Shown piece by piece: positions 16,805 to 28,833 of a DNA stretch of 64,000 bases (position 1 is its first letter; each line of letters opens with the position of its first letter). A program made the translations under genes and the position numbers. This DNA is from Rhodopseudomonas sp. AAP120 (GTDB lineage: Bacteria; Pseudomonadota; Alphaproteobacteria; Rhizobiales; Xanthobacteraceae): assembly GCF_001295845.1 (NCBI RefSeq), contig NZ_LJIC01000074.1, positions 41,201 to 105,200 of the forward strand, read 5' to 3'. A model generated the notes under the pieces. It was given only the letters and a program-made list of their open reading frames with translations. It did no database searches and was not told the DNA's origin.

Positions 16805-17578
16805 GTGGCAAGTGACCCGATCGCCGCAGGCGATTTCGCGAATGCCGCGCGGGCGACTACAACAATCAGCTCAGGTCACGGATACAGGACTGCCCCATTG
16901 CCCCCACGCGAGCAGGCCCGCGAAGAGCTCCGGCAGAAGATCATCGCCGGCGCGCGCGCGTTGCTGTCCGAAACCGAGTCGGCGGAGTTCTCGATGCGGG
17001 CGCTGGCCGCCCGGGCCGACGTCGCGCATATGACGCCCTACAACGTGTTCGGCTCCAAACAGGCCGTACTGCTCGCCGTGCTGGACGCCGACATGGCCGA
17101 CTTCACCCGCGCGGTGCAGCAACGCGACGTCGCCGATCCGCTGGCCGAACTCTACGAAGTGGTCGGCCTATGCGCCGAGTTCTGGTTTTCCGACCCGGTC
17201 TTCTACAAAACGCTGTATCGTGAGCTCCTCGACCTCAAGGGCGCGCCGCATCAGGCGCTGGCGACGCCGCTGCGCGACGGGTTCTGGCGGCGGCTGACGC
17301 ATGCCCTGGCGGAGCACGGTTATCTGCAGGCTTTCGTCGCCGAGGCGCCGCTGGCGATGAACCTGCGCCGCATCGCCCTGCAGGCGATCAGCGTCTGGAT
17401 CTCCCGCGATCTGTCTAAACCCGAGGTCGAGGCCGAGCTCGGCTACAGCACGTCGCTGGCGCTGCTCGGCGTCACCACCGCGGCGGCCTCCGACCGCGTG
17501 CGCGAGCGGCTGCTCACCTACCAGAGCGTCCTGACCGCGGCCGAGGCGAGCCGGAGCACAGCCGAGACCGGCAACTAG
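16805..17578 (+). CDS. TetR/AcrR-family transcriptional regulator
   Basis: A 257-residue (longest form) repressor. The HTH is AGARALLSETESAEFSMRAL followed by AARADVAHMTPYNVFGSKQA, the usual TetR recognition region with a Tyr-Asn-Val-Phe pattern in place of YYHF. The C-terminal ligand domain is helical and unassignable. The GTG at 16805 is the earliest start. A TTG at 16898, just before PPREQAREEL and with AGGA about nine bases upstream, would remove a poorly conserved leader and is a serious alternative. It is divergent from the SDR gene across a perfect palindrome and is probably its repressor. Confidence 0.82.
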   Translation: MASDPIAAGDFANAARATTTISSGHGYRTAPLPPREQAREELRQKIIAGARALLSETESAEFSMRALAARADVAHMTPYNVFGSKQAVLLAVLDADMADFTRAVQQRDVADPLAELYEVVGLCAEFWFSDPVFYKTLYRELLDLKGAPHQALATPLRDGFWRRLTHALAEHGYLQAFVAEAPLAMNLRRIALQAISVWISRDLSKPEVEAELGYSTSLALLGVTTAAASDRVRERLLTYQSVLTAAEASRSTAETGN

Positions 17579-17616
17579 CACGGAACTTGCTTTGGTGCGT
17601 CCGACATGGATGCCGC

Positions 17617-18516
17617 ATGAACCTGATCAGTCTTGATATCCGCATGCTCCGGTCGCTGATCTCGGTGGTCGAGACCGGCAGCATCACCGAGACCGCGCGC
17701 CGCCTGGGCCGCACTCAGCCGGCGATCACGCTGCAATTGCAGCGGCTCGAAGAGCTGACCGGCAAACAGCTGTTCCTCCACAGCGGCCGCCGGCTGACGC
17801 TGACGGAGGACGGGACGATGGTCCTGACCTACGCCAAATCGATCCTCCGGCTGCACGACGAACTGATTTCCCAGCTCGCCTCGCAGGAGATCGAAGGCCA
17901 GGTCGTGCTCGGCACGCCCGATCTCTACGCAGCCTTCATGCTGCCGTCGATCCTCGCCGTCTTCCGCAAATCGTTTCCGCGCATCCAGGTCGAACTCAAC
18001 TGCGCGCTGTCGACGCCGCTGGTCGGGCTGGTGAAACGCGGTGACGTCGATATCGCCCTGGTGACGAGGATGAACGACTTCACCGGCGGCCAGGTGGTCC
18101 GGCACGAACAGCTGGTGTGGATGACCGGCGAGCACTCGCGGGCACATCTCGAACAGCCGATTCCGCTGGCGCTGCTGCCGTCGGGAAACATCTACCGCGA
18201 CTACGCGATCGACGCGCTGGAGCGCGCCGGGCTGCGCTGGCGCATCGCCTGCGTCAGCGAAAGCGTCGGCGGCTTGCAGGCCGCCGCCTTTGCCGGCATG
18301 GCCGTGACCGTGATGGGCCGCAGCGCGCTGGTGCCGACGATGCGCGAGATCGGCGCCGCCGAGGGCCTGCCGCCGCTGCCGAAGGTCGAACTGCTGCTGT
18401 ACAAATCCAGCGCCGCGACCTCGAAGGCCGCGACCGCATTGCACGATTATCTGGCGCACTATCTGCGCCTGGACGAGGACCTCGGCGCCCGCGGCACGCC
18501 GATCGAGCTGTCCTGA
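17617..18516 (+). CDS. LysR-family transcriptional regulator
   Basis: A 299-residue LysR protein. The winged helix spans residues 1-65 (MLRSLISVVETGSITETARR, LGRTQPAITLQLQRLEEL), and a periplasmic-binding-like effector domain covers about 90-295. The ATG at 17617 places the HTH at the normal distance; an upstream TTG at 17587 is less likely. It lies 38 bases after tetR in the same direction and may be co-transcribed with it. Its 3' end converges on the amidase gene with a 12-base gap, so it is also a candidate regulator of the transport/hydroxylase/amidase operon. Confidence 0.87.
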   Translation: MNLISLDIRMLRSLISVVETGSITETARRLGRTQPAITLQLQRLEELTGKQLFLHSGRRLTLTEDGTMVLTYAKSILRLHDELISQLASQEIEGQVVLGTPDLYAAFMLPSILAVFRKSFPRIQVELNCALSTPLVGLVKRGDVDIALVTRMNDFTGGQVVRHEQLVWMTGEHSRAHLEQPIPLALLPSGNIYRDYAIDALERAGLRWRIACVSESVGGLQAAAFAGMAVTVMGRSALVPTMREIGAAEGLPPLPKVELLLYKSSAATSKAATALHDYLAHYLRLDEDLGARGTPIELS

Positions 18517-18528
18517 GCGGCGGCCGGT

Positions 18529-19992
18529 TCAGCCGCGCTGCGACGGCCACATCGCGGCCCAGGGCCGGGCGCGTTCGAATGCCGCCGCCACGCGGAAGAT
18601 CGTCGGCTCGTCCAGCCATGGCGCCACGATCTGCAGCCCGATCGGCAGGCCGTCGCGATCGAAGCCGCACGGCACCGTCGCGGCCGGCAGGCCGGCCAGG
18701 TTGATCGGCCAGGTGAACGGCGACCAGCCGAGATGCGGATCGACATCGACACTGTCGATGCGGCCGACTCCGAGCGTCCCCGCCTCGAACGCCGTGACCG
18801 CAACCGTGGGCGTCACCAGCACGTCGACGCGCTCGAACAGTTTCAGGAAGGCGCTGCGGGCCTGACCGCGCCGATAGCCGGCTTCGATATAGTCGGTGCC
18901 GCTGTAGCTGCGGCCGAGATCGACGACGGCGCGATACTCCGCCTCCGAACTCGCCAGTTCCTCCGCACTGCGCGCCGCGACCGCGGCAGCCTGTTCGGTG
19001 AAGGCGATCGGCTTCAGCGTGTGGTCGAGGATGCCGGGATCGAGTGCAGGACCATCGCGCCTGACCGCGGCGCCGCAGGCCTCCAGCACTCGCACCGCCT
19101 CTGTGAAAGCGGCGCGCACCTCTTTGCTGACCGCCGCGTAGCCGAAATCCACACTGGCGCCGATGCGCAGGCCGTCGAGCGGCGCGGCATCGGCATCGAA
19201 CCGGCGCGACGGCACTGGCAGGCTCGCGGCGTCGCGCGGATCGAAGCCAGCGATCAGTCCGAGCACCAGCGCCGCATCGGCGACCGTGCGGGTGATCGGC
19301 CCGGTATGCGCCAGCGACGCCCAGGACGGCGGCGCGAAGCCCGGCGAACGCGGCACCAGGCCGAAGGTCGGCTTCAACCCGAACACGCCGCAGAACGACG
19401 ACGGCACCCGGATCGACCCGACGCCGTCGGTGCCGATCGCGATCGGGCCACAGCCCGCCGCCACCGCCGCCGCCGCGCCGCCGCTCGAGCCGCCGCTGGT
19501 GCGGGTGGTATTCCACGGGTTGCGGGTGATGCCCGACACCGGGCTGTCGGCGGTGAGTTTGTACCCGGACTCACAAGTCGTGGTCTTGCAGGTGAGGATC
19601 GCCCCGGCGGCCTTCAGCGCCTCGACCACCGCGGCATCGGCCTGCGGTACGAACGCCTTGTTTATCGGCGAGCCCGCATAGGCCGGCACGCCGGCCACAT
19701 AGACCAGATCCTTGATCGTCACCGGCACGCCGGCGAGCGGCCCGCAGGCCTCGCCGGACTGCATCGCCTTGCTGAGGCGATCCGCCTCCGCCCGCGCCTG
19801 CTGATACATCGGCGTGACCACCACGTTGCAGGCGGCATCGGTCGCCTCCAACGCAGTAATCACGTCGTCGACGACGTCGCGTGGCGTGAAGGCCTTGCGC
19901 CGATAGCCGTCGATCAGCTCGACCGCGGACAGGGCGCCGAGCCCGGCGGACGCCGACAGGCGCGTCGCGACAGGAGAACCGTCAGTCATCAT
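18529..19992 (-). CDS. Amidase signature family protein
   Basis: A 487-residue amidase with the Ser-cisSer-Lys triad: Lys94 in GVPVTIKDL, cis-Ser near 169-170 in TSGGSSGGA, and the nucleophile Ser193 in GTDGVGSIRVPS. The segment after it, SFCGVFGLKPTFGLVPRSPG, is the family's conserved core. Related enzymes hydrolyse carboxamides, some to release ammonia from aromatic or heterocyclic amides. It is the last gene of an apparent eight-gene operon, 12 bases downstream of the FAD subunit gene of a molybdenum hydroxylase. That suggests it cleaves an amide made or exposed by the hydroxylase. The substrate is unknown. Confidence 0.88.
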   Translation of the reverse strand: MMTDGSPVATRLSASAGLGALSAVELIDGYRRKAFTPRDVVDDVITALEATDAACNVVVTPMYQQARAEADRLSKAMQSGEACGPLAGVPVTIKDLVYVAGVPAYAGSPINKAFVPQADAAVVEALKAAGAILTCKTTTCESGYKLTADSPVSGITRNPWNTTRTSGGSSGGAAAAVAAGCGPIAIGTDGVGSIRVPSSFCGVFGLKPTFGLVPRSPGFAPPSWASLAHTGPITRTVADAALVLGLIAGFDPRDAASLPVPSRRFDADAAPLDGLRIGASVDFGYAAVSKEVRAAFTEAVRVLEACGAAVRRDGPALDPGILDHTLKPIAFTEQAAAVAARSAEELASSEAEYRAVVDLGRSYSGTDYIEAGYRRGQARSAFLKLFERVDVLVTPTVAVTAFEAGTLGVGRIDSVDVDPHLGWSPFTWPINLAGLPAATVPCGFDRDGLPIGLQIVAPWLDEPTIFRVAAAFERARPWAAMWPSQRG

Positions 19993-20004
19993 GTATCTCG
20001 CAGT

Positions 20005-20802
20005 TCAGGCCAGGGCCGCGTCGACCGCGCGCTTGGCCATTACGGTGACCAGATGGGCGCGATAATCGGCTTCCGCATGGATGTCGGAGGTCAGGCCCTC
20101 GGTATCGATCTTGATCGCCGCGATCGCCGAAGGATCGAAATGCTGCGTCAGCGCCTGCTCCATCGGCGGCACCCGGAACACGCCCGGGCCGGCGCCGGTG
20201 ACGGCGACGCGCACGCCCTCGGCAAATTGCGCCACGAACACCCCGACCAGCGCATAGCGCGAGGCCGGTGCCTTGAACTTGGCGTAGCCGGCCTTGAGCG
20301 GCACCGGAAACCGCAGCGCCGTGATGATCTCGCCGTCGCGCAGCGCGGTTTCGAACAAGCCGACGAAGAACTGATCGGCCGGGATCTCGCGCATATTCGT
20401 CACGACAGTCGCGCCGAGCCCGAGCACGGCGGCCGGATAGTCCGCAGACGGATCGTTGTTGGCGACCGAGCCGCCGATCGTGCCGCGATTGCGCACCGCC
20501 GGATCGCCGATCAGCGACGCCAGCGTCGCCAGCGCGGGCAGCCGCTCCGCCAGAAGGGTGGAGCGCGCGACTTCCGCATGCCGGGTCATCGCCCCGATGG
20601 TGATGGTGGCGCCTTCGTCCGTGATGCCGGAAAGGCCCGGCAGCTTCGACAGGTCGATCAGCGCCGGCGGCGTCGCGAGCCGCTGCTTCAGCGTCGGGAT
20701 CAGGGTCATGCCGCCGGCGACGAGCTTGCTGTCTTCGACGGCTGCGAGCAGTCCGGCCGCCTCGGGGATCTGGCTCGGCTGGTGATAGGCGAACGATTTC
20801 AT
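20005..20802 (-). CDS. Molybdenum hydroxylase FAD-binding subunit (CoxM-like)
   Basis: A 265-residue FAD subunit of a xanthine dehydrogenase/CO dehydrogenase-type enzyme. The N-terminus KSFAYHQPSQIPEAAGLLAA is typical of CoxM. The FAD motifs are KLVAGGMTLIPTLKQRL (AGG) and RNRGTIGGSVANNDPSADYP (TIGG), both well conserved. It passes electrons from the 2Fe-2S subunit to an acceptor. The ATG at 20802 has GGAGAACACCAC upstream. It is separated from the large subunit gene by 13 bases and from the amidase by 12. Confidence 0.9.
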   Translation of the reverse strand: MKSFAYHQPSQIPEAAGLLAAVEDSKLVAGGMTLIPTLKQRLATPPALIDLSKLPGLSGITDEGATITIGAMTRHAEVARSTLLAERLPALATLASLIGDPAVRNRGTIGGSVANNDPSADYPAAVLGLGATVVTNMREIPADQFFVGLFETALRDGEIITALRFPVPLKAGYAKFKAPASRYALVGVFVAQFAEGVRVAVTGAGPGVFRVPPMEQALTQHFDPSAIAAIKIDTEGLTSDIHAEADYRAHLVTVMAKRAVDAALA

Positions 20803-20815
20803 TGTGGTGTTCTCC

Positions 20816-23203
<2,388 letters not shown>

Positions 23204-23205
23204 GG

Positions 23206-23691
23206 TCACTCTCCCCCGGCGGCGTGCATGGCGGCGGCGCCGGCCATCACCGCGACGACGATGTTCTGATAGCCGGTGCAGCGGCAGATATTGCCTTCGA
23301 GGCCGTGGCGAACCTCGGCTTCGGTCAGGTTCGGCTTGTCCTGCGCCAGCGCGATCGCGGTCATCAGCATGCCGGGCGTGCAGAAGCCGCATTGCAGGCC
23401 GTGATGCTCGCGAAACGCCTCCTGCATCGGATGCAGCCGGTTCGACCCGGGCTCGCCCTGCAGGCCCTCAATGGTCAGCAGCGCGGCGCCGTCGAGGCTC
23501 GGCGCCAGTAGCGTGCAGCTCTTCACCGGCACGCCGTCAAGATGCACCACGCAGGCGCCGCATTGGCTGGTGTCGCAGCCGACATGCGTGCCGGTGAGGT
23601 CGAGCTGTTCGCGCAGCAGATCGGCGACCAGCATGGACGGCTCGGCCTCCACGGTGGTCGGCCGGCCGTTGAGGGTGAAGGATATCTGCAC
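23206..23691 (-). CDS. Molybdenum hydroxylase 2Fe-2S subunit (CoxS-like)
   Basis: A 161-residue iron-sulfur subunit with both clusters. The plant-type cluster is CDTSQCGAC plus a later Cys in VPVKSC. The helical-domain cluster is CGFC plus CRC in [14 protein letters not shown]. Each is complete. The start is GTG at 23691 with AAGGAG about eight bases upstream; no ATG fits the family's [10 protein letters not shown] start. The stop lies two bases before the large-subunit ATG. Confidence 0.9.
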   Translation of the reverse strand: MQISFTLNGRPTTVEAEPSMLVADLLREQLDLTGTHVGCDTSQCGACVVHLDGVPVKSCTLLAPSLDGAALLTIEGLQGEPGSNRLHPMQEAFREHHGLQCGFCTPGMLMTAIALAQDKPNLTEAEVRHGLEGNICRCTGYQNIVVAVMAGAAAMHAAGGE

Positions 23692-23723
23692 GATCGGAAC
23701 TCCTTGATGCGCGACGAACGGGT

Positions 23724-24830
23724 TCAGGCGAGAGGCCGGGCGAGATCGGTCGGCCAGGTGGCGACGACGACGTCTCCGACAGCGAGCGGATCGGCGAAGA
23801 AGGTCTTTTCCGGCACGTAGGCGACGAACTCGTCGTCCGGCACGGTGTCGAGCATCACCTTGACGAAATAACCCTGATACTCGATCGCCAGCACGCGGCT
23901 CGGCAGCGAGGTCGAGCAGCCCGCCGGCAACGTTCCGCCAGGGCGGATCAGCGCGACGTCGTCGCGGCGGATGGCGATGTCGATCTTGTCGCCGACGCCG
24001 AGGCTGGAGCGCACCCGCAGCGGCACTTCGATCGCGCTCGAGGCGGCCTGGCCCAGCACGAAGCTGGCGCCGTTGACCTTCTGGACCCGGCCGGACAGCA
24101 CGTTCTGTCCGCCCATGAATTCGGCGACGTAGCGATCGTGCGGCTGAGCATAGACCTCGCGCGCCGGGCCGGCCTGCTTGATCCTGCCGTTGTCCATCAC
24201 CACCACGAGGTCGGCGAGCGCGATCGCCTCGAGCTGCGTATGCGTGACGTGGATGAAGGTGATGCCGAGTTCGCGCTGCATCCGCCGCAGTTCCTGGCGC
24301 ATCTGGACGCGGAGCTGTTCGTCGAGCGCCGACAGCGGCTCGTCGAGCAGCAGCACCCGCGGCTCGGTGATCGCCGCCCGCGCCAGCGCCACGCGCTGCT
24401 GCTGGCCGCCGGAGAGTTGCGCCGGCAGGCGGTCGGCGAATTTGGTGAGCCGCACCTTCTCGATCATCGCGTCGGCGGCGCGCAGCCGGTCGGCCTTGGC
24501 CATGCCGCGGACCCGCAACGCAAACGCGATGTTGTCGCGCACCGTGAGATGCGGAAACAGCGCGTAGGACTGGAACATCATCGCGGTGCGCCGCTGCACC
24601 GGCGGCAGGCCGACGACGTTGTGGCCGCCGATCAAGATCTCGCCGGCGGTCGGGTCCTCGTGACCGGCGATCATCCGCAGGATCGTGGTCTTGCCGCAGC
24701 CCGACGGGCCGATGAAGCAGCAATAGGCGCCGTCGGCAATCTTCAGATTGACGCCGTCGACGACGTTGCTCATGCCGTCGAAGCTCTTGCAGACGCCCGC
24801 CAGTTCGATATCGCCACGTTCGATCTTCAT
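23724..24830 (-). CDS. Spermidine/putrescine-type ABC transporter ATPase (PotA-like)
   Basis: A 368-residue ATPase with Walker A GPSGCGKTT, Q-loop MMFQSYALFPHLTV, signature LSGGQQQRVALARA, Walker B VLLLDEPLSALD and H-loop VTHTQLEA. The C-terminal TOBE domain (about residues 280-365) is of the PotA type. The first residues KIERGDIELAGVCKSFDG follow an ATG at 24830. It lies 11 bases after the PotC-like permease and 32 bases before the 2Fe-2S subunit gene, so transport and catabolism genes appear co-transcribed. The ligand is not necessarily a polyamine, because this family also carries other cationic or amide compounds. Confidence 0.9.
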   Translation of the reverse strand: MKIERGDIELAGVCKSFDGMSNVVDGVNLKIADGAYCCFIGPSGCGKTTILRMIAGHEDPTAGEILIGGHNVVGLPPVQRRTAMMFQSYALFPHLTVRDNIAFALRVRGMAKADRLRAADAMIEKVRLTKFADRLPAQLSGGQQQRVALARAAITEPRVLLLDEPLSALDEQLRVQMRQELRRMQRELGITFIHVTHTQLEAIALADLVVVMDNGRIKQAGPAREVYAQPHDRYVAEFMGGQNVLSGRVQKVNGASFVLGQAASSAIEVPLRVRSSLGVGDKIDIAIRRDDVALIRPGGTLPAGCSTSLPSRVLAIEYQGYFVKVMLDTVPDDEFVAYVPEKTFFADPLAVGDVVVATWPTDLARPLA

Positions 24831-24841
24831 CCAGCCAACTC

Positions 24842-25735
24842 CTAACCGTGCGCCGCGCCGCCACCGCGTCGCTTCTGGATCAGCACGATGGTGCCGAGCC
24901 CGACGCCGATGACGATGAAGGAGACGATCGTCGTCACCGTGCCGAGCGCGTAGAGCGACGGCGACGTGACGTTGAGCGTCATGCTCCAGATTTCGAGCGG
25001 CAGCGTATTGAGCGATCCCGCCGTCTGCAGGCTGCGGGCGAATTCGTCGTAGGACAGCGTGAAGCCGAACAGCGCGACCGCGACCAGACCGGGCGCCAGC
25101 ACCGGAATCATCACCAGCCGGACGGTCTGCCAACGGCTGGCGCCGAGGTCGTAGGCGGCTTCTTCCCAGGCGTTGTTGAAGCGCGACATCACCGCGAACA
25201 TCACCAATACGCCGAACGGCAGCGTCCATGATAGCTGTGCGCCGAGCGCCGACGTGTACCAGGCAGCATTGAGGCCGAGCGCCTGGAACAGCAGTCCGGT
25301 GCCGAGGCCCAGCACCAGGCCGGGGGCCACCAGGCTGCCGATCATCATGGTGAACACCGCGCTGTCGCCGACGAAGCGGCGGCGGAAGCCGAGGCCGGCG
25401 AGGAACGACACCACCACGGTGATCACCGTGACGATCATCGCCAGCTTGATCGAGCGATCGAACGAGCCTTTGACGTCGCCGGTGCGCGCCTGGGTGGCGA
25501 GATCGACGAACCAGTGCAGCGAGTGGCCCTTCATCGGAAACACCAGGCCGCCGCGGATATCCTGAAACGACAGGATGTAGATGCAGATCATCGGGCCGTA
25601 GAGCGCCAGCACGTAGAGGGCAAACAATCCGGCCAGCACGTAGAACGTCCACGGCCGCTGACCGCGGCTCGGCGCGATCGCCTTGCTGGCCGCCGGCTCG
25701 ATCGTCTCGGCAGTATCGACCACTGCGGTGCTCAT
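24842..25735 (-). CDS. Spermidine/putrescine-type ABC transporter permease (PotC-like)
   Basis: A 297-residue permease with six predicted spans. A 35-residue cytoplasmic leader precedes the first helix (YVLAGLFALYVLALYGPMIC). The EAA loop is EEAAYDLGASRWQTVRLVMI. The start overlaps the PotB-like stop by four bases (ATGA). The C-terminus is basic (KRRGGG). Confidence 0.9.
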   Translation of the reverse strand: MSTAVVDTAETIEPAASKAIAPSRGQRPWTFYVLAGLFALYVLALYGPMICIYILSFQDIRGGLVFPMKGHSLHWFVDLATQARTGDVKGSFDRSIKLAMIVTVITVVVSFLAGLGFRRRFVGDSAVFTMMIGSLVAPGLVLGLGTGLLFQALGLNAAWYTSALGAQLSWTLPFGVLVMFAVMSRFNNAWEEAAYDLGASRWQTVRLVMIPVLAPGLVAVALFGFTLSYDEFARSLQTAGSLNTLPLEIWSMTLNVTSPSLYALGTVTTIVSFIVIGVGLGTIVLIQKRRGGGAAHG

Positions 25736-26610
25736 CGGGTAATCTCCCGGCGGATATCGACGGTGCGCAGGATCAGCGCCACCACGCCCATCAACACCAG
25801 AGTCAACAGAACTGCGCTGGCCGCCGCGGTCGGATATTGCAGCACGCCGACGTCCTCGTAGAACGCACTGACCACCGAGGCCGAACCGCCACCGGACATC
25901 ACCTTCACCACGAAGAAGTCGCCCATCACGATCGAGACCACGAAGATGCTGCCGAGCGCGATGCCGCTCTTGGACATCGGCACCACGATGTGACGCATGA
26001 TCTCGAAGCGGCTGGCGCCGGCGTCGATCGCGGCCTCGATCACCCGCTTGTCGATGCGCGCCATCGAATTGAAGATCGGCACGATCATGAAGATCGTCAG
26101 CTGATGCACATAGGCGATCACCACCGCGAGATCGGAGAACAACAGCACATCGAGTGGCTGGCGGATGACGCCGGTCGCCATCAGCGCCTCGTTGATCAGG
26201 CCTTCCTTGCCGAGCAACGGGATCCAGGAAATCATCCGGATGATGTTCGAGGTCCAGAACGGCACCGTGCAGATCAGGAACAACCCGATCGCCAGCAGCG
26301 GATTGCGGACGTGAAACACCAGGAAGTAAGCGACGAAGAAGCCGATCAGCAGCGTGAACAGCCAGGTCAGCACGGTGAACTTGATCGTCGCCAGATACAG
26401 CTTCAGCGTCAGCGCCGAGCTCAGCACCTCGACGTAGTTGGACAGCGTGAAGCCCGGCGTCAGGCCGCCGAAGCCGTCGGTGGTGAACACGCTCGCCGCC
26501 ACCACCACCAGGATCGGCGCCACGAAGAACGGCACCAGCACCAGAACCAGCGGCGAGACGTACAACCACCCGGCAAGGTTGGCGCGTGGCAAGGGAGAAT
26601 TCGACTGCAT
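25732..26610 (-). CDS. Spermidine/putrescine-type ABC transporter permease (PotB-like)
   Basis: A 292-residue permease. The first span is LYVSPLVLVLVPFFVAPILV, and the EAA loop appears as EAAIDAGASRFEIMRHIVVP. About six spans are visible. An ATG at 26610 is given; a GTG at 26634 is an in-frame alternative adding eight residues, and neither has a strong Shine-Dalgarno sequence. It lies 78 bases after the binding-protein gene, so it is the second gene of the operon. Confidence 0.87.
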   Translation of the reverse strand: MQSNSPLPRANLAGWLYVSPLVLVLVPFFVAPILVVVAASVFTTDGFGGLTPGFTLSNYVEVLSSALTLKLYLATIKFTVLTWLFTLLIGFFVAYFLVFHVRNPLLAIGLFLICTVPFWTSNIIRMISWIPLLGKEGLINEALMATGVIRQPLDVLLFSDLAVVIAYVHQLTIFMIVPIFNSMARIDKRVIEAAIDAGASRFEIMRHIVVPMSKSGIALGSIFVVSIVMGDFFVVKVMSGGGSASVVSAFYEDVGVLQYPTAAASAVLLTLVLMGVVALILRTVDIRREITR

Positions 26611-26688
26611 CGGCACGACCAGGCTGGAGGTCACGGGCCCGACCGGCGCGAGAGCGCGCCGACCGGCTCATCATGATCAGTGCAGGTT

Positions 26689-28038
26689 TCAGGCCACCTT
26701 GAAGTCGTTCCAGCGCTTGTTCATGTAGGCGGATTCATCCATCAGCGTGTTCCAGCACGAGATGTTCTTGACGCGCTCGAGGAACGAGCCGCCGTCGCGC
26801 TTGGTGCCGGCCTTCTCCATCGGCACGCCGTAAGGATCGTTGATGACTTCGGGCGCCGGCTTGCCCTCGTACCAGAACGCCCACTCGGCCGGGGTCAGGA
26901 ATTTCTTGGCGGTCGACGGCACCGCGCTGTAGTAGCCGTAGCGGGCCACGAAGCCGCCCTGCCAGCCCGACAGATACCAATTGAGATATTCGTAGGCGGC
27001 ATCGAGCTTCTTGCCCGACAGGTGCTTCATCAGGCCCATGCCGTTGCACCAGCCGCGATAGCCTTCCTTCCCGTTCTTGATGTTGACCGCGGCGTAGACG
27101 CAGGGAATTTCCTTGACGCGGACGGCGGCGACGGCCGGCGACCACATCGACTGGATGATCACTTCGCCCGCCGCCATCAGCTGCACCGACTGATCGAAGG
27201 TGGTCCAGGTGGCGCGGAACTGACCGGCCTTTTTCAGCTCGATCAGCTTGTTGCAGGTGAAGTCGATCTCCTCCTTGGTCATGTTGCCCTTGTTGCCGTA
27301 CTTGATCAGTCCGGCGCTTTCGAAACACAGCGCGGCGTCCATGATGCCGATCGCCGGGACGTCGAGGATCGCGGCCTTGCCCTTGAATTTGGGATCGATC
27401 AGTTCCTTCCACTCGGTCACTTCGTGGCCGACCAGATCGGGCCGGTAGCCGATCGAGTCGGCGTTGTAGACCTGCGGCAGGAACGTCGCCCACTCGGTGA
27501 CGCCGTCGTGCAGATCGGTGGAGTCGGGCTTGGAGATGTACATCGCCTCATAGGGCGAGATGCCTTCGCGCGGGATCTTGTGACCGTCGATCTCGCCCTT
27601 GGTGAAGATCGGCAGGATGTTGTCGAATTCCTTGATCTTCTTGATTTCGATGCCCTGGATGACGCTGCGCTTGGCGGCCAGCTTGGCCTGCCAGCCCTCG
27701 AGGTCGGCGATATCGACCGTGTTGGGCTGACTGATGAAACGGTTGATCGCCGCCGAGGTGTCGAGATTCTGCATCGTCACCTTGAAGCCGAGATCCTTGG
27801 CGGCCTGGTCGCCGATCGCCTTCACCACCGAGTAGGACACGCCGACATGGCGCAGCTCGATGTCCTTGATCTCCTGCGCCCAGATCGTCGGAAAGCCGCG
27901 GATCGCATCGCTGCCGACCGCCGCGCCGGCGACCGCCGCGGCGCCCTTCAGCAATGTGCGACGGCTCAGTTTCTTCGCCGGCTTGGCTTTCGTCTCCGTC
28001 GGGTCGGAAGAGGATACTCCGCTGTCCTTGTCGATCAT
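26689..28038 (-). CDS. Spermidine/putrescine-type ABC transporter substrate-binding protein (Tat signal)
   Basis: A 449-residue extracellular binding protein. A hydrophilic leader precedes a twin-arginine signal, KKLSRRTLLKGAAAVAGAA. The ATG at 28038 has GAGGG about five bases upstream and was chosen over one at 28077. The protein then follows a PotD-like layout, with TLMDESAYMNKRW near the C-terminus. The Tat signal implies export in a folded state. Being first in the operon, it fixes which compound is imported for the downstream hydroxylase and amidase. Its ligand is unknown. Confidence 0.87.
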   Translation of the reverse strand: MIDKDSGVSSSDPTETKAKPAKKLSRRTLLKGAAAVAGAAVGSDAIRGFPTIWAQEIKDIELRHVGVSYSVVKAIGDQAAKDLGFKVTMQNLDTSAAINRFISQPNTVDIADLEGWQAKLAAKRSVIQGIEIKKIKEFDNILPIFTKGEIDGHKIPREGISPYEAMYISKPDSTDLHDGVTEWATFLPQVYNADSIGYRPDLVGHEVTEWKELIDPKFKGKAAILDVPAIGIMDAALCFESAGLIKYGNKGNMTKEEIDFTCNKLIELKKAGQFRATWTTFDQSVQLMAAGEVIIQSMWSPAVAAVRVKEIPCVYAAVNIKNGKEGYRGWCNGMGLMKHLSGKKLDAAYEYLNWYLSGWQGGFVARYGYYSAVPSTAKKFLTPAEWAFWYEGKPAPEVINDPYGVPMEKAGTKRDGGSFLERVKNISCWNTLMDESAYMNKRWNDFKVA

Positions 28039-28434
28039 GGCGCCCTCGCTGACTGCGTTGAAGATGCACATCATCACGTAGCTGACGGATGATGCGATCG
28101 GTCACGCACGAGGCTAGGGGCGCGATTCAGCGAAGTAAAATTGGAAGCAAAAATCGGCGACATAAACCGAATTAATGACGCCGCCGGCTGCACCGGCTTT
28201 CGGCACCCCGCCCAAGGATGCGTCAACCGGCGACTAGAAACCAGTCGGACGGCAGCTGCATCCCGGCGACGTAGTTGGCCGCGGACCGCCTCGGCGAGGC
28301 GGCCCGACGCCGGCGGAGTCACCTGCTAACATGATGGAATCGTTTCGCCGTTTCAGGCGCGCAGGCGTTTGAGGAGATATCGCCAGGCGGACACGGCGGC
28401 TTGCGACGCGGCCGAACGCCGCAGCGTTCGCGCC
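28039..28434. other. Intergenic region between the pot-type operon and the mrp/pha operon
   Basis: About 396 bases without a credible gene. It should hold the promoter of the eight-gene minus-strand operon, in its AT-richer part near 28130-28190. A short GC hairpin (CCGCCTC, loop GGC, GAGGCGG) lies at 28286-28302, with no T-tract for a classical terminator. It may end or stabilise the phaG transcript. ORFs in it look spurious. Confidence 0.4.
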
Positions 28435-28830
28435 CTAGAGCTTCGGGCCTTGATCCTGCTGTGCCTCGCGCGTCGCGTTCGCGTCGAGCGTCGCCCACCC
28501 GCGCTGGCCGGGCGGCTGCGGCAACTTCTGCTGCAACGTGTTGTTGCGCAGGATGTGCGACTTCGAGATCATGTGGGCGGTGATCGGGGCGGTCAGGAAT
28601 AGGAACAGCGTGATCAGCAATTCGTGCAGCGACAGCTCGCCGCGAACCAGCGCGAAATAGAGCAGCGAGGCGATCAGCAGTGCACCGATGCCGAGCGTGG
28701 TGGATTTGGTCGGCGCGTGCAGCCGCTGCATGATATCCGGCAGCTTCACCAGCCCGAACGAGCCGACGAACAGGAAGAGCGCGCCGATCAGGATCAGCGC
28801 CGACACCAGGAGCTCGCTGAACCACGCCAT
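28435..28830 (-). CDS. phaG: Mrp-type Na+(K+)/H+ antiporter subunit G
   Basis: A 131-residue membrane subunit with three spans: LLVSALILIGALFLFVGSFG, then a second near residues 45-65 and a third near 70-90. The motif GLVKLPDIMQRLHAPTKSTT is highly characteristic of MnhG/PhaG. The C-terminal tail is hydrophilic. It is the last gene of the six-gene operon, three bases after phaF. It is required for assembly of the multi-subunit antiporter. Confidence 0.92.
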   Translation of the reverse strand: MAWFSELLVSALILIGALFLFVGSFGLVKLPDIMQRLHAPTKSTTLGIGALLIASLLYFALVRGELSLHELLITLFLFLTAPITAHMISKSHILRNNTLQQKLPQPPGQRGWATLDANATREAQQDQGPKL

Positions 28831-28833
28831 CGC

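Noticed and set aside
28286..28302. Rho-independent terminator after phaG
   Set aside because: There is a hairpin but no T-tract on either strand, and it is about 130 bases beyond the stop.
28074..28322. Short open frame between the pot-type and mrp operons
   Set aside because: Arg/Ala-rich, no motif, no Shine-Dalgarno, and codon use unlike neighbours.
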